In this document: positions 36,712-46,336 of the stretch, in pieces
Numbering within the stretch: the stretch's first letter is position 1
Layout of the letters: every line of letters starts with the position of its first letter
Origin: Gramella sp. MT6
GTDB taxonomy: Bacteria; Bacteroidota; Bacteroidia; Flavobacteriales; Flavobacteriaceae
Assembly (NCBI RefSeq): GCF_019357415.1
Contig: NZ_CP048410.1
Location: forward strand, 1,116,001-1,180,000
DNA length: 64,000 nucleotides
Direction: 5' to 3'
The notes under the pieces: generated by a model
What the model was told of the DNA's origin: nothing
The model's input: the letters and a program-made list of their open reading frames with translations, nothing else
Databases searched by the model: none
Made by a program: the position numbers and the translations under genes

Positions 36712-37428
36712 TTATTCTATTGCGATAATTTCAGAATCGCCCAGTAATACTTCCTGTCTTAATCTTAGTATCACTTGTGCTATGGCTACCACATCGCGTT
36801 CGCAGTATTCGACAATACGGTCTAACTCGCCGTTGTCATAATAAACATCTCTTACCATAGAACCATCAATATCTTCTTTTGGCGAAGGAATCCCAAGCAC
36901 GTGGGTAAGCAGTTTCAAGGAAGTGTAATGCTTGTAATCTCCGAATTTCCAAAGTTCCAGTGTATCAAGGTGAGGCACTTCCCAGGGTTTCTTCCCAAAA
37001 AGATCAAGCTTTGCTGGCAGTCTCATATTGTGAATAAGCATTCGTCTTGCGATATACGGAAAATCGAATTCCTTTCCATTGTGTGCGCAAAGAAGGTTAT
37101 ATGGTTGAAAAAAGTATTTATCCAGTAGCCTGTTGAAATCGTTCAGTAATTCCTTTTCATCCCCTTTAAAACTGGTAATTCGAAAATGTCGGCTTCCATC
37201 CCGGAAACTGAAGAATCCAGCAGAGATGCAAACGATCTTTCCGAATTCACTCCAAATACCAGCCCTGTTATAGAACTCTTCCGCTGTGAATTCATCTTTC
37301 CGTTGATATTTTGATTTTTCTTCCCATAAGGACTTTTTTACATCATCCAGTTCAGAATAATTCCTGAATTCAGGCACTGTTTCGATATCCAGGAAAAGGA
37401 TGTTCTCCAGGTTTAGTTTATGAAGCAT
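36712..37428 (-). CDS. DEDDy-type 3'-5' exonuclease (PolB-exonuclease-like)
   Basis: A 238-residue RNase H-fold exonuclease. The first motif is FLDIETVPE (Asp14, Glu16), the second CAHNGKEFDFPY (Asp122), and the last YCERD (Tyr208, Asp212), which is the DEDDy arrangement. No polymerase domain follows, so it is a free-standing exonuclease. It could act in repair or RNA trimming; the substrate is not known. Its start overlaps the end of the upstream serine hydrolase by 11 bases. Confidence 0.88.
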   Translation of the reverse strand: MLHKLNLENILFLDIETVPEFRNYSELDDVKKSLWEEKSKYQRKDEFTAEEFYNRAGIWSEFGKIVCISAGFFSFRDGSRHFRITSFKGDEKELLNDFNRLLDKYFFQPYNLLCAHNGKEFDFPYIARRMLIHNMRLPAKLDLFGKKPWEVPHLDTLELWKFGDYKHYTSLKLLTHVLGIPSPKEDIDGSMVRDVYYDNGELDRIVEYCERDVVAIAQVILRLRQEVLLGDSEIIAIE

Positions 37429-38566
37429 GATTCAACATTTTATAAGTCTCATCAATATACATATAAAAGTCTTTGTAATGTTTATCGCCGTTCGTGCTTC
37501 TTATAAGTTTTCTTCCCAGCCGCACAATAATGAGATCATCTTCAGGAATTACTATAACGTACTGGCCTAAAACTCCGCGCATATAAAAGATATCCTTTTT
37601 GTTATGATCACTTAACCAGAAACCATATCCATAATACGGAGTTGCTTCAAATCTTGGTTCAGTAGCTTTAGCGATATATGCAGAATCTAGTAACTGTTTC
37701 CCCTGCCATTTTCCATTATTGATGAATAGCTTACCGAATTTGGCGAAATTCCTGGCATTACTGGCGATGCAGCAATACGCTTTTTCCATGCCAGATTCCT
37801 TGCTGTCTATCTGCCAAAGTGCGTCATCATTCATCCCCAGGGGTTTCCAGAAACTTTCACTTAGATATTTGCTCAGTGTTTTTCCGGTAGCTTTTTCGAT
37901 CACCATGCCCAGCAACTCGGTATTTCCGCTGAGGTATTTGAATTCTTTTCCCGGTTCGCTTACTACTTCGAGGTCTAGGATCTGTTCTCTAATATCGTCA
38001 TCAAAATAGGCTCTTGCCGTAGAGGCGAAAGGATTGTAGTAGTTCTCGTTCCAGTTTAGTCCGGATGACATAGAGGAGAGGTCTCCAATAGTAAGCCTAT
38101 CATCGAATTGTGGAAAAAAATCTGCCACAGGCTGGTTGATATTTTCGAGATATCCATCCTGGATAGCCTTGAACATTAAAGCAGAAACAATGGTTTTCGC
38201 CATTGAAAATGAATTGGTCCGGGATTTTTCATTGTAACCGTTGTAATATTTCTCGAACCAGATGCTATCATTTTTAATAATGAGAAAGGCAGCTGTTTCC
38301 AATTCTTCGTTAAGGCTATCCAGAGTTGAAGTGGCCGTGGCCTCATTGTATTCTTTAGATAAAGCCCATTCCTGAACTTTCTCTGGTTTTTGAATTACAT
38401 GATTGTCAAAATAAGTATAATCGTCTATAAAGGCTGTTTTATGGCCCGTGAGGTAGGTGGTGGTGATGCCTTTAAAAAGGTATTCATAACCGGAAATATA
38501 TAATATCAGGGAGGCTAGAAATAAGAATGCAACGAAGAGTAAAATTGCTTTAGATAGCTTTTTCAT
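37418..38566 (-). CDS. Serine hydrolase of the class C beta-lactamase fold
   Basis: A 382-residue penicillin-binding-like hydrolase, starting at the ATG at 38566. A longer frame to 38677 exists, but it runs into ogt and places 37 polar residues before the membrane helix (LSKAILLFVAFLFLASLILYI). The active-site SxxK motif is SMAK (Ser121, Lys124), and YLSGN is the tyrosine motif. It is probably a membrane-anchored esterase or peptidase facing the periplasm. Substrate unknown; antibiotic resistance should not be assumed. Confidence 0.85.
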   Translation of the reverse strand: MKKLSKAILLFVAFLFLASLILYISGYEYLFKGITTTYLTGHKTAFIDDYTYFDNHVIQKPEKVQEWALSKEYNEATATSTLDSLNEELETAAFLIIKNDSIWFEKYYNGYNEKSRTNSFSMAKTIVSALMFKAIQDGYLENINQPVADFFPQFDDRLTIGDLSSMSSGLNWNENYYNPFASTARAYFDDDIREQILDLEVVSEPGKEFKYLSGNTELLGMVIEKATGKTLSKYLSESFWKPLGMNDDALWQIDSKESGMEKAYCCIASNARNFAKFGKLFINNGKWQGKQLLDSAYIAKATEPRFEATPYYGYGFWLSDHNKKDIFYMRGVLGQYVIVIPEDDLIIVRLGRKLIRSTNGDKHYKDFYMYIDETYKMLNHAS

Positions 38567-38628
38567 CAATAATATTTTAACTGAACCAGAAATAAATCCC
38601 GGTTCTGGTTGCTTTAAAATACTACTTT

Positions 38629-39099
38629 TTAAAAAAGACTTTGTTGTACGGGTGGATTTTCCATGTCCAGCAGCCATTTTTTTCTATGCAATCCACCGGC
38701 ATAACCAGTTAGAGAACCGTCGCTGCCAATAACTCTGTGGCAGGGAACAATGATCCAAAGCGGATTTTTCCCGTTTGCTGAAGCTACAGCCCTGATGGCT
38801 TTTTCATCTCCCAGATCCCTTGATAATTGCAGATACGAAGTAGTAGAACCATATGGGATCTCCAGGAGTTTTTTCCATACTTTTTTCTGAAAATCTGTGC
38901 CTTGAAGATTTAATTTCAGATCAAAGTTTTGTAAAGTTCCTTTGAAATAAGCTTCCAATTGGAGTGCTGTTTCCTTTAATTCTGAAGGTATCTCGGCAGA
39001 GATAATTCCTTCATCCAGAACTTTAACAGAGGACAGACCGTCTGAATCTCCTGTTAGTTCAGCGATGCCCAACGGAGTCTCAATTTTGGCTTTTTTCAT
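38629..39099 (-). CDS. ogt: Methylated-DNA-protein-cysteine methyltransferase
   Basis: A 156-residue O6-alkylguanine repair protein. The acceptor is Cys120 in IIVPCHRVIG, followed by GYAGGLHRKKWLL; the DNA-binding region IPYGSTTSYLQLS precedes it. The protein takes the alkyl group onto its own Cys and is spent. It overlaps the end of the upstream CNNM gene by 20 bases, so the two are probably co-translated. Confidence 0.95.
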   Translation of the reverse strand: MKKAKIETPLGIAELTGDSDGLSSVKVLDEGIISAEIPSELKETALQLEAYFKGTLQNFDLKLNLQGTDFQKKVWKKLLEIPYGSTTSYLQLSRDLGDEKAIRAVASANGKNPLWIIVPCHRVIGSDGSLTGYAGGLHRKKWLLDMENPPVQQSLF

Positions 39100-40249
39100 T
39101 CTTTTCCTCTTCCTCAGATTTCTCTTCGTCTTTCGGTTCTTCCTTCGGTTCTTCTTTTTTCTCCTCGGAATCTTCTGTTTCCTGATCCTGTTTTCTCTGG
39201 ATCAATCCAAGTCGTTTTGCTCGTCTTTCCCAGTTCTTTCTGGCCAGCATCTGCATATCCTCCACACTATCACTTTCATCCATGATCTCAAGCCCAAGAA
39301 GGGTTTCAATGATATCTTCCATGGTTACGATACCGGTAACATTTCCATATTCATCTACGATCATTGATATATGCGCTCTTTTCTGAACAAAAATTTCGAA
39401 AAGTTCCGGGATTGGGGTATTATCGTTCGTGACCAGGATATCACGCTTTATTTCGCTAAGTGGCTGATGTCCTTTTTCATCGATAACCTCTTCCAGCACA
39501 TCGTCTTTGAGGATAAAACCAGAGATGTTTGTCGATTTTCCTTCATAAACCGGAATTCTCGAAAATTTCAGGTTTTTATGATTTTGATGAAATTCCTTTA
39601 AAGAAAGGCTTTCATCTTCAGTTATCGCAACAGAAAATGGTGTCATCACATCTTTTGCTTCCACAGATTTAAAGACCAGAAGGTTCTTGATCACGGTAGT
39701 TTCGCTTTCCTCAAAAACGCCTTCTTCTTCGGCGGCATCGGTTATAGCTGCAAACTCTTCCCTGCTCATAGAACTAACATGAGCAGATTTACCTATAAGT
39801 TTTGTGGTTAACATTAGTAACCAAAGAATTCCGGTGTATTTTAACGGGAAGATCATTAGGGTAAGCGATCTTGCCGTAAAATTTCCAAGGGATTTCCAGT
39901 AAGTGGCTCCAATAGTTTTCGGGATGATCTCAGATAAAATTAAAATAGCCAGGGTCATTACCGCAGAAACGATCCCAACAGAATTTCCTCCGTCTCCAAA
40001 AGTTTTTTCTGCCTGTACCCCAACAAGGATTGCACCTACCGTATGCGCGATCGTGTTGATAGTAAGAATGGCAATTAAAGGTTTATCTATATCCTGCTTT
40101 AAATTTGCTAGAATTTTAGCATAAGGTTTCCCTTCTTTTTTCTTGATCTTAATGTACGAAGGAGTAATACTTAGCAGTGCCGCTTCAAGTATTGAGCACA
40201 TGAAAGAAAAGAAGATAGATAAGAATGCATATAAAAATAATAAGCCCAT
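39080..40249 (-). CDS. CNNM/HlyC-type membrane protein with CBS domains
   Basis: A 389-residue protein with a DUF21 (CNNM) membrane domain of about four helices (1-175), then a CBS pair (about 200-330, with MTPFSVAI and VTMEDIIETLLG). The usual C-terminal CorC_HlyC domain appears absent; instead about 45 acidic, Lys-rich residues follow. Family members are linked to Mg2+ or other divalent ion export. It overlaps ogt by 20 bases. Ion and direction are not shown by sequence. Confidence 0.88.
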   Translation of the reverse strand: MGLLFLYAFLSIFFSFMCSILEAALLSITPSYIKIKKKEGKPYAKILANLKQDIDKPLIAILTINTIAHTVGAILVGVQAEKTFGDGGNSVGIVSAVMTLAILILSEIIPKTIGATYWKSLGNFTARSLTLMIFPLKYTGILWLLMLTTKLIGKSAHVSSMSREEFAAITDAAEEEGVFEESETTVIKNLLVFKSVEAKDVMTPFSVAITEDESLSLKEFHQNHKNLKFSRIPVYEGKSTNISGFILKDDVLEEVIDEKGHQPLSEIKRDILVTNDNTPIPELFEIFVQKRAHISMIVDEYGNVTGIVTMEDIIETLLGLEIMDESDSVEDMQMLARKNWERRAKRLGLIQRKQDQETEDSEEKKEEPKEEPKDEEKSEEEEKNEKSQN

Positions 40250-40327
40250 ACGCTTAAATGACTGTTAGACTGGCTAATTTATATATTCTTAATGCAATTA
40301 TTAAAAAAGAAATGATAAAAGGGAATT

Positions 40328-40355
40328 AAAAAAGCCTTTCGGGTTACGAAAGGCT
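40328..40355 (-). terminator. Intrinsic terminator of the 40380-40856 gene
   Basis: On the reverse strand AGCCTTTCG-TAACC-CGAAAGGCT forms a nine-pair stem followed by six T. It lies 25 bases past the stop codon. Confidence 0.87.
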
Positions 40356-40379
40356 GTTAATAATTTACCTAAAATACGC

Positions 40380-40856
40380 TTATACAGCAAGATTCTTATG
40401 GATGATCTCATCCCATTTTTTAGCTTCATGCAGGCGTATGTCAGCGTCGGTGCTTTCATAATCCTCTTCATCATAAAATACCAGTTCGGTGATCTTTGAA
40501 GAATTTTGCTCTGCGAGCTGAAGTCCAAGATGAATGATCCTTTCTTTATTGGAATCAACACGAAGAGTGTTTTTTGAAATATTTACCTTGCTCACCTTTT
40601 TTAGGTCTATCACTAAATGATCTACTTCCATTTTAGGATCTATTGCTACCAGAATTTTATTTGAACTGTCGAGCCCAAGACTTAAGTGGCCAATTGTTTC
40701 GAATTTATCCAGTGTAAGGCCGTGTTTCCCGGCAATTGTATTAAGGGCTTTTTTTTGTTTCGCTTCTTTGGATTTTTGATTTAGCAAAACGTATATTATT
40801 GGGAACATGAAGATCACGAACAACAGTGTTCCGATCATTAAAGATGATTTATCCAT
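40380..40856 (-). CDS. Uncharacterised protein with one N-terminal membrane helix
   Basis: A 158-residue protein. Residues about 7-26 (IGTLLFVIFMFPIIYVLLNQ) form a membrane helix, followed by a Lys-rich segment and a soluble domain of about 120 residues (GKHGLTLDKFETIGHLSLGLD). It should be anchored in the inner membrane with the domain in the cytosol. I do not recognise the family. It has its own terminator and is probably transcribed alone. Confidence 0.72.
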   Translation of the reverse strand: MDKSSLMIGTLLFVIFMFPIIYVLLNQKSKEAKQKKALNTIAGKHGLTLDKFETIGHLSLGLDSSNKILVAIDPKMEVDHLVIDLKKVSKVNISKNTLRVDSNKERIIHLGLQLAEQNSSKITELVFYDEEDYESTDADIRLHEAKKWDEIIHKNLAV

Positions 40857-40946
40857 TTTATTTTAATTAAGTAATTGAAAAACTACCCGGTCATAAAAGG
40901 AACGAGTAAATTTTGCTTTTTTAAAGCCTGTAAATAAGCTGTTTAA

Positions 40947-41303
40947 TTACCAGAAAAAATGGAAGGGAAAGATTTGTGTTTTTAATATATTTCTTTGGTT
41001 AGGCTGAAATTCTGAAGAAGATTTTTCATCTGAAATTACCTGATGTTGAATTTCGGTAAAACTGAAACTAAGATGCGGGGGGAAGAAATTATTTTCATTC
41101 TCCTGTGAAGATCTAAAGTTAACTTCAGCAATACTCTCTTCAAAAATTACAGCCTTGGTGTTTTGCTCTGTTCTTAAATATTCTCCCTGTCTTGAATCAA
41201 GATCTGGAGTTACTTTGGTGAAAGCAAAAGCATTGGTGGCTGAGGTTAGGAAAATAACCTGCAGCAGGAACAGACTAAAAAAAGAAGACTTCTTAATTTT
41301 CAC
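40947..41303 (-). CDS. Small secreted or periplasmic protein, unknown
   Basis: A 118-residue frame with a convincing signal peptide (basic start MKIKKSS, hydrophobic core, NAFA-F cleavage site) and a polar mature part of about 90 residues rich in Ser, Glu, Gln and Asn, ending in FPFHFFW. It lies 62 bases after hemB on the same strand and may be the last gene of that transcript. There are no Cys and no known domain. The gene call rests on the signal peptide only. Confidence 0.5.
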   Translation of the reverse strand: MKIKKSSFFSLFLLQVIFLTSATNAFAFTKVTPDLDSRQGEYLRTEQNTKAVIFEESIAEVNFRSSQENENNFFPPHLSFSFTEIQHQVISDEKSSSEFQPNQRNILKTQIFPFHFFW

Positions 41304-41365
41304 GGTGTAAATCTACTGAGAAAACAAATTCAGCACTGAAAAATTTAGTTATATTTTTCAGGTTC

Positions 41366-42355
41366 TCAGGAAATTAATTTCACTGCTTCTTTCGCAAAAT
41401 AGGAAGCGATCATATTCGCTCCTGAACGCTTAATAGCGGTTAATTGTTCCAGGATCACGGCATCATGATCTAACCAGCCTTTTTCAGCTGCAGCTTTGAT
41501 CATCGCGTATTCTCCACTAACCTGGTAAACCGCAACCGGTACATTTACCACGTTCTTGATATCTCTAACGATATCCAGGTAACACAATCCAGGTTTTACC
41601 ATGACTATATCGGCACCTTCTTCGATATCCATCAGTGTTTCTCTAATGGCTTCATCGCGATTTGAAGGATCCATCTGGTAGGTCTTTTTATCTTTTGGGA
41701 TATCCTTAGCGTCTACCGGTGCCGAATCCAAAGCATCTCTAAAAGGTCCGTAAAAAGCTGAAGCATATTTCGCGCTATAGCTCATAATACCAGTTTCGTC
41801 AAAACCTTCATCTTCAAGCAGGCTGCGTATTTCAAAAATACGACCATCCATCATATCACTTGGGGCTACGAAATCTGCTCCTGCTTTGGCGTGTGAAAGA
41901 GACATTTCAGCAAGAAGTGCAGTAGTGTCATCATTCAAAACCTTTCCGTCAGCAATGATCCCGTCATGTCCATAAGCGGAATAAGGATCCAGGGCAACAT
42001 CGGTCATTACAAGCATTTCAGGAACAGCGTTCTTTACGGTTTTTATTGCTCGTTGCATCAGGCCTTCAGGATTTATTGCCTCCTTACCGGCATTGTCCTT
42101 AAGATCTTCAGGCACCTTTACAAAGAGCAAAACCGACTTCAAGCCCAGGTTCCAGAGTTCCTTTACTTCTTTCTCGATAAGATCAAGGCTATACCTGTAA
42201 TATCCCGGCATAGATGCGATCTCATCTTTTACATTTTTTCCTTCAACGATAAACAACGGAACTATAAAATCATTAGGAGAGATAATGGTTTCTCTAACCA
42301 GTGATCTAATAGATTCGTTCGTTCTTAGCCTGCGATTTCTCCTTAATGGAAACAT
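41366..42355 (-). CDS. hemB: Delta-aminolevulinic acid dehydratase
   Basis: A 329-residue porphobilinogen synthase that joins two ALA molecules. The Schiff-base lysines are K196 (YSAKYASAFYGP) and K254 (MVKPGLCYLD). The metal-binding loop reads TDVALDPYSAYGHDG, without the Cys cluster of the zinc enzymes, so it is the Mg2+-type, as in Pseudomonas. It lies five bases after the DUF4421 gene and at the distal end of the reverse heme run. Confidence 0.97.
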   Translation of the reverse strand: MFPLRRNRRLRTNESIRSLVRETIISPNDFIVPLFIVEGKNVKDEIASMPGYYRYSLDLIEKEVKELWNLGLKSVLLFVKVPEDLKDNAGKEAINPEGLMQRAIKTVKNAVPEMLVMTDVALDPYSAYGHDGIIADGKVLNDDTTALLAEMSLSHAKAGADFVAPSDMMDGRIFEIRSLLEDEGFDETGIMSYSAKYASAFYGPFRDALDSAPVDAKDIPKDKKTYQMDPSNRDEAIRETLMDIEEGADIVMVKPGLCYLDIVRDIKNVVNVPVAVYQVSGEYAMIKAAAEKGWLDHDAVILEQLTAIKRSGANMIASYFAKEAVKLIS

Positions 42356-42360
42356 GTTAT

Positions 42361-43350
42361 TTAATTTTTTATTGAATCAATCTTTTTATTGACATCATCT
42401 GAAATGTCTAAAATTTTCTTTGGAGCTTTAAATCTGTATCCGATGAAAGCCTCAAAATAAGGAATATTATCTTCGGTGTATGTGGTGCGATCTGTATTAT
42501 GATTTAAAATGAGATAACTATACTGCGCTCCTGCGTAAAAATCTGAAAAATCATAATTTATGGCTCCTCTGAAATTAAGATCATATAGTAATGAGGTCAA
42601 ACTTTCAGAATCTGTGCCGTTAGAAAAATTAACGCCTAATCCGGCAGCTGCACCGGCCGATATCATTAAATTCTTAGTAGGAACCCAGTTGTAATAATAG
42701 CCGGGAGAAAGTGCCACATCTACCGAATGGTATTTTTCATCGACCTGCTGCCCACTATCTCCATCCCCTTTGATCCCATATTTCGTATAGTAATAAATAA
42801 GCTGAGGTAGGAATGAACCTGCGCTTTTCAATTGTTTTTCATCCTGGTTGGTGATTGACCTGAAGGAGAAATTTTCATTGAAAATATAGCCTGTGCTACC
42901 GCCAATTTTCAGGGAGCTTGTTCTTGGAAGATATAGTTCCTGGCCGTACGCCTCAAGATAAAACCCTTTTTCATTGTAGAGGTTCAGGGTTTGCATCCAC
43001 TTACCTAAATATGTCCTAAGGCCAATATTAAATAGTTTAGAGTCCTCATTATCCTGATTTTCGGCCATAAAATCTGGCGCAAATGAATAAGAAAGCTTTA
43101 TCGCTTTGAAAGCTATGGAGGCACCTATCCTATTTTGTTTATTCGGTGTAAGTGAAACCCGCTGGTCCGTAAGCCTTCCCTTAAATTCGAAAGAATTTGA
43201 AGTATTTATATAAAAAAGTCTTCCGGTGATCTTGTTTGGGAATTTTTGAATGTAATTAAGCTCTTTTATAGAATCCAGTTCTATATCCTGTGCGTTCGAA
43301 AATGAAGCAGCAAATAGAAGAAATACTATAAAAAAAGCTTTTAAACCCAT
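42361..43350 (-). CDS. DUF4421-like outer-membrane protein
   Basis: A 329-residue exported protein with signal peptide (to about residue 20, SFSNAQ). The mature part is made of alternating strands and resembles proteins I know as DUF4421 (NKITGRLFYINTSNSFEFKG, GGSTGYIFN, AGAQYSYLILNHN). It is probably an outer-membrane barrel. It overlaps hemF by ten bases and lies five from hemB, inside the heme operon. Whether it deals with porphyrins or iron is an open question. Confidence 0.75.
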   Translation of the reverse strand: MGLKAFFIVFLLFAASFSNAQDIELDSIKELNYIQKFPNKITGRLFYINTSNSFEFKGRLTDQRVSLTPNKQNRIGASIAFKAIKLSYSFAPDFMAENQDNEDSKLFNIGLRTYLGKWMQTLNLYNEKGFYLEAYGQELYLPRTSSLKIGGSTGYIFNENFSFRSITNQDEKQLKSAGSFLPQLIYYYTKYGIKGDGDSGQQVDEKYHSVDVALSPGYYYNWVPTKNLMISAGAAAGLGVNFSNGTDSESLTSLLYDLNFRGAINYDFSDFYAGAQYSYLILNHNTDRTTYTEDNIPYFEAFIGYRFKAPKKILDISDDVNKKIDSIKN

Positions 43351-44243
43351 GGTCTTGGTTTTCTAAGGACTTCCAGTAATTTAGCTTCAGGACTGCCTGC
43401 TGCCGGATGATGGTCATAAACCCACTGAACGTGAGGTGGCAGACTCATCAAAATACTTTCGATCCTTCCGTTGGTTTTTAATCCGAATAAAGTTCCTTTA
43501 TCGTGTACTAAATTGAATTCAACATAACGGCCACGTCTTATTTCCTGCCATTTTCTATTCTCTTCAGTATAAGACATGTTTTTTCTCTTTTCCACAATAG
43601 GAACATAAGCTTCCAGGAAGGAATCTCCAATATCGGTCACAAAATCATACCAGTCTTCGATCTTCATATGGCTGTCACCTTTTAAATAATCGAAGAAAAG
43701 TCCGCCAATTCCGCGGGCTTCATCACGATGTGCATTCCAGAAATACTCGTCGCATTTTTGTTTATAGTCTGAGTACAATGAAAAACCATGAGAATCGCAG
43801 GCCTTTTTAGAGACCTTATGGAAATGTCTTGCATCTTCTTCAAAAAGATAATAGGGGGTAAGGTCCTGCCCACCGCCAAACCACTGGTCTATAACGGTAC
43901 CATCTTTATCATACATTTCAAAGTATCTCCAGTTCGCGTGTACTGTAGGAACCATCGGGTTTTTTGGGTGAAGCACGAGGCTAAGCCCACAGGCGAAAAA
44001 ATCTACGTCACCAACCTTAAAATATTTTTGCATTGCCGGAGCCAAGGGACCGTGAACTGCAGAGATATTAACCCCTCCTTTTTCGAAAACCTTTCCATTT
44101 TCGATAACCCTGGTCCTTCCGCCACCGCCTTCTTCGCGCTTCCAGATGTCTTCATGGAATTTGGCCTTACCATCGATTTCTTCAATTTTTGAGGTGATCT
44201 TATCCTGTAGTTCCTTTATATATTTTAAAAACTCGTTCCGCAT
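43341..44243 (-). CDS. hemF: Oxygen-dependent coproporphyrinogen III oxidase
   Basis: A 300-residue HemF, which converts coproporphyrinogen III to protoporphyrinogen IX with O2. The conserved stretch FGGGQDLTPYYLFEEDARHFH and the Trp-rich HANWRYFEM are intact. The length is normal. The choice of HemF rather than HemN points to an aerobic life. It starts on the last base of the 131-residue upstream gene. Confidence 0.97.
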   Translation of the reverse strand: MRNEFLKYIKELQDKITSKIEEIDGKAKFHEDIWKREEGGGGRTRVIENGKVFEKGGVNISAVHGPLAPAMQKYFKVGDVDFFACGLSLVLHPKNPMVPTVHANWRYFEMYDKDGTVIDQWFGGGQDLTPYYLFEEDARHFHKVSKKACDSHGFSLYSDYKQKCDEYFWNAHRDEARGIGGLFFDYLKGDSHMKIEDWYDFVTDIGDSFLEAYVPIVEKRKNMSYTEENRKWQEIRRGRYVEFNLVHDKGTLFGLKTNGRIESILMSLPPHVQWVYDHHPAAGSPEAKLLEVLRKPRPWV

Positions 44244-44638
44244 TAACTTAAGGATTTTGCTTCTTTTATTTTTTCGATCAGGCCGAAGGAAAATGTTTTA
44301 GATTCAGTTTGAGAATATTCGTAAAAGAATAACGCATGGCTGGCCAATTGTTGTGTATGGTCTGGCTCCACAAGTGAAATATTCAGCATAAGATCGCCAA
44401 AATGTTCATACTGGTCTGCAGTGAATCTTTTACTTTGAAGTTTTAGAAGCAATACATCGGGTAAAGTTTCATAGAGTCCGGATAGACCGGTTTCTATAAT
44501 TTCCTCCAACGCTTTATCAACCTTTTCTCTCTGGCTTTTTCTCCAGAGATCTGGCATAAAGTCTTCTTGCAGCAAACCGGTTAGGACTTCCCCGGCCTTT
44601 TCATTTTCATCGTCCCTAAAACTTTTACTGCGTATCAT
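44243..44638 (-). CDS. Uncharacterised 131-residue protein inside the heme operon
   Basis: A small soluble protein, mostly helical by composition ([41 protein letters not shown]). There is no signal peptide, no Cys and no motif I know. It overlaps hemE by four bases and hemF by one, so its translation is tied to both. It could be a partner or regulator of the late pathway enzymes; this is only positional inference. Confidence 0.72.
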   Translation of the reverse strand: MIRSKSFRDDENEKAGEVLTGLLQEDFMPDLWRKSQREKVDKALEEIIETGLSGLYETLPDVLLLKLQSKRFTADQYEHFGDLMLNISLVEPDHTQQLASHALFFYEYSQTESKTFSFGLIEKIKEAKSLS

Positions 44639-45669
44639 CTGTTCACAGACTGGTATTCTTTTACAGCATCTACAAAGGCCTTTGCGTTATCTACCGGGAT
44701 ATCCGGTAAGATTCCATGGCCAAGGTTGGCGATATACCTGTCTTTACCAAAAGCGTTGATCATATCGTTCACCATGTATTTTATCTCAATTGGCTTAGAG
44801 TATAATCTCGCCGGGTCAAAATTACCCTGAAGAGTGATCTGTCCGCCACTTAAATACCTTGCATTTCTAGCCTCACAAGTCCAGTCTACTCCCAGTGCAG
44901 CTGCGCCAGATTGTGACATTTCTTTCAACGCGAACCAGCATCCTTTCCCGTAGGCGATCACAGGAACTTCATCTTTTAATGCGTCGATTATCTGTTGCAT
45001 ATATTTCCAGGAGAACTCCTGGTAATCTTTTGGTTCTAAAAGTCCTCCCCATGAATCGAAAAGCTGAATGGCATCTACACCCGCTTTTACCTTTTCTTTT
45101 AGATAAGCGATCGTAGTATCGGTGATCTTTTGAAGTAATGTATGCGCGGCGATAGGTTCCATAAAGCAGAATCTTTTCGCCTTGTCAAAAGTTTTTGAAC
45201 CCTGGCCCTGCACGCAATAACACAATATCGTCCATGGAGAACCTGCAAAACCTATTAATGGAACTTCATCATTCAGTTCCTGTTTGGTTAGTTTTATAGC
45301 TTCAAAAACGTAATCTAATTCCTCGTTCACATCTGGAACTATAACATCCTCAACCTTTTTTGCAGTATTTACGGGGTTTGGTAACCATGGTCCAACTCCT
45401 GGCTTCATTTCCACTTCAATGTTCATCGCCTGTGGCACCACCAGGATATCGCTAAAAAGAATAGCGGCATCAGGTCCAATTTGCCTGATCGGCATAACCG
45501 TAATTTCTGTAGCCAGCTCCGGAGTTCTGCAACGAGTGAAGAAATCATATTTCTCCTTTAGTTTCATAAAATCTGGTAAATATCTACCGGCCTGTCTCAT
45601 CATCCATACCGGTGGACGTTCAACAGATTCTCCTTTTAGTGCTTTTAAAAACAGGTCGTTCTTTATCAT
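44635..45669 (-). CDS. hemE: Uroporphyrinogen decarboxylase
   Basis: A 344-residue enzyme that removes four carboxyl groups from uroporphyrinogen III. The N-terminal signature [17 protein letters not shown] (about 18-34) and the catalytic Asp in [10 protein letters not shown] (D74) are present, as is [15 protein letters not shown]. It lies 14 bases after hemD and overlaps the 131-residue gene by four. Confidence 0.97.
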   Translation of the reverse strand: MIKNDLFLKALKGESVERPPVWMMRQAGRYLPDFMKLKEKYDFFTRCRTPELATEITVMPIRQIGPDAAILFSDILVVPQAMNIEVEMKPGVGPWLPNPVNTAKKVEDVIVPDVNEELDYVFEAIKLTKQELNDEVPLIGFAGSPWTILCYCVQGQGSKTFDKAKRFCFMEPIAAHTLLQKITDTTIAYLKEKVKAGVDAIQLFDSWGGLLEPKDYQEFSWKYMQQIIDALKDEVPVIAYGKGCWFALKEMSQSGAAALGVDWTCEARNARYLSGGQITLQGNFDPARLYSKPIEIKYMVNDMINAFGKDRYIANLGHGILPDIPVDNAKAFVDAVKEYQSVNR

Positions 45670-45682
45670 TTCCTGAAGTGTT

Positions 45683-46333
45683 TTATTTGTTCTTTAATTC
45701 CGAGACCACTCTCGTAATCACATTTTCAATCGTGGGTTTCGAGGCGATAATAATCTTATCTGTATGTTTTCTGGCTTCTGAAGCGGTAGTTTCTCCAATG
45801 CAAAATGCCGTTGTATTTAACGGGTTCTTTTCAGTGAAACTCTTGACTCCGCTGGGACTAAAAAACAAAATGCCGTCAAATTCCGATTGGAATTTCTTTG
45901 GGTTCAGGCTGGTTTCGTAAACCCGGGTCTCGTTATATTTTATATTATTTTCTTTTAATATTTCTGGAAGTTCTTCTCTTCGCTTATTTCCGCTGAAGAA
46001 ATGAAATTCCTTTTCAGAATGCTCTTTTACTATTTGCAAAGCCAGCTCTCTCGCGTTATTCGCTTTTGTCGAAATTTTCAAGCCATAGGCTTCGGCAATA
46101 GCAGCCGTTTTTTCACCAACACAAAAGCAATTTTCAATTTCAATTTCCTTCCTTTCAATTGCTTTCACCGCATTCTTACTGGTAAAAATTGCATTCTGGA
46201 TTTTGTCTTTCTCTAATTTAAAATCAATGAACTTAATAGTGATGGCATCATATTCTACCAATCCAATCCTGCTGTTCAGCAATAACTCTTTCTGGTTAAG
46301 TGCGAGTTTTTTGGTGGATAGAACCGTAGGCAT
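45683..46333 (-). CDS. hemD: Uroporphyrinogen-III synthase
   Basis: A 216-residue two-lobed protein that closes hydroxymethylbilane into uroporphyrinogen III. This family is poorly conserved; what can be seen are FTSKNAVKA near 50, [10 protein letters not shown] near 155 and [10 protein letters not shown] near 175, in the usual order. Position three bases after hemC confirms the call. The length is slightly short but within the family. Confidence 0.9.
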   Translation of the reverse strand: MPTVLSTKKLALNQKELLLNSRIGLVEYDAITIKFIDFKLEKDKIQNAIFTSKNAVKAIERKEIEIENCFCVGEKTAAIAEAYGLKISTKANNARELALQIVKEHSEKEFHFFSGNKRREELPEILKENNIKYNETRVYETSLNPKKFQSEFDGILFFSPSGVKSFTEKNPLNTTAFCIGETTASEARKHTDKIIIASKPTIENVITRVVSELKNK

Positions 46334-46336
46334 TGA

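Noticed and set aside
37418..38566. Antibiotic-resistance beta-lactamase
   Set aside because: The fold is shared with many esterases and peptidases; the membrane anchor and neighbours give no support for drug resistance.
38567..38677. 37-residue N-terminal extension of the serine hydrolase
   Set aside because: It runs into ogt and puts polar sequence before the membrane anchor; the ATG at 38566 is a better start.
40301..40561. 86-residue reverse frame across the 40328-40355 terminator
   Set aside because: It overlaps the terminator and the 40380-40856 gene in another frame.
41337..41360. TGAAAAA...TTTTTCA hairpin after hemB
   Set aside because: All A-T pairs and no GC stem; too weak to call a terminator.
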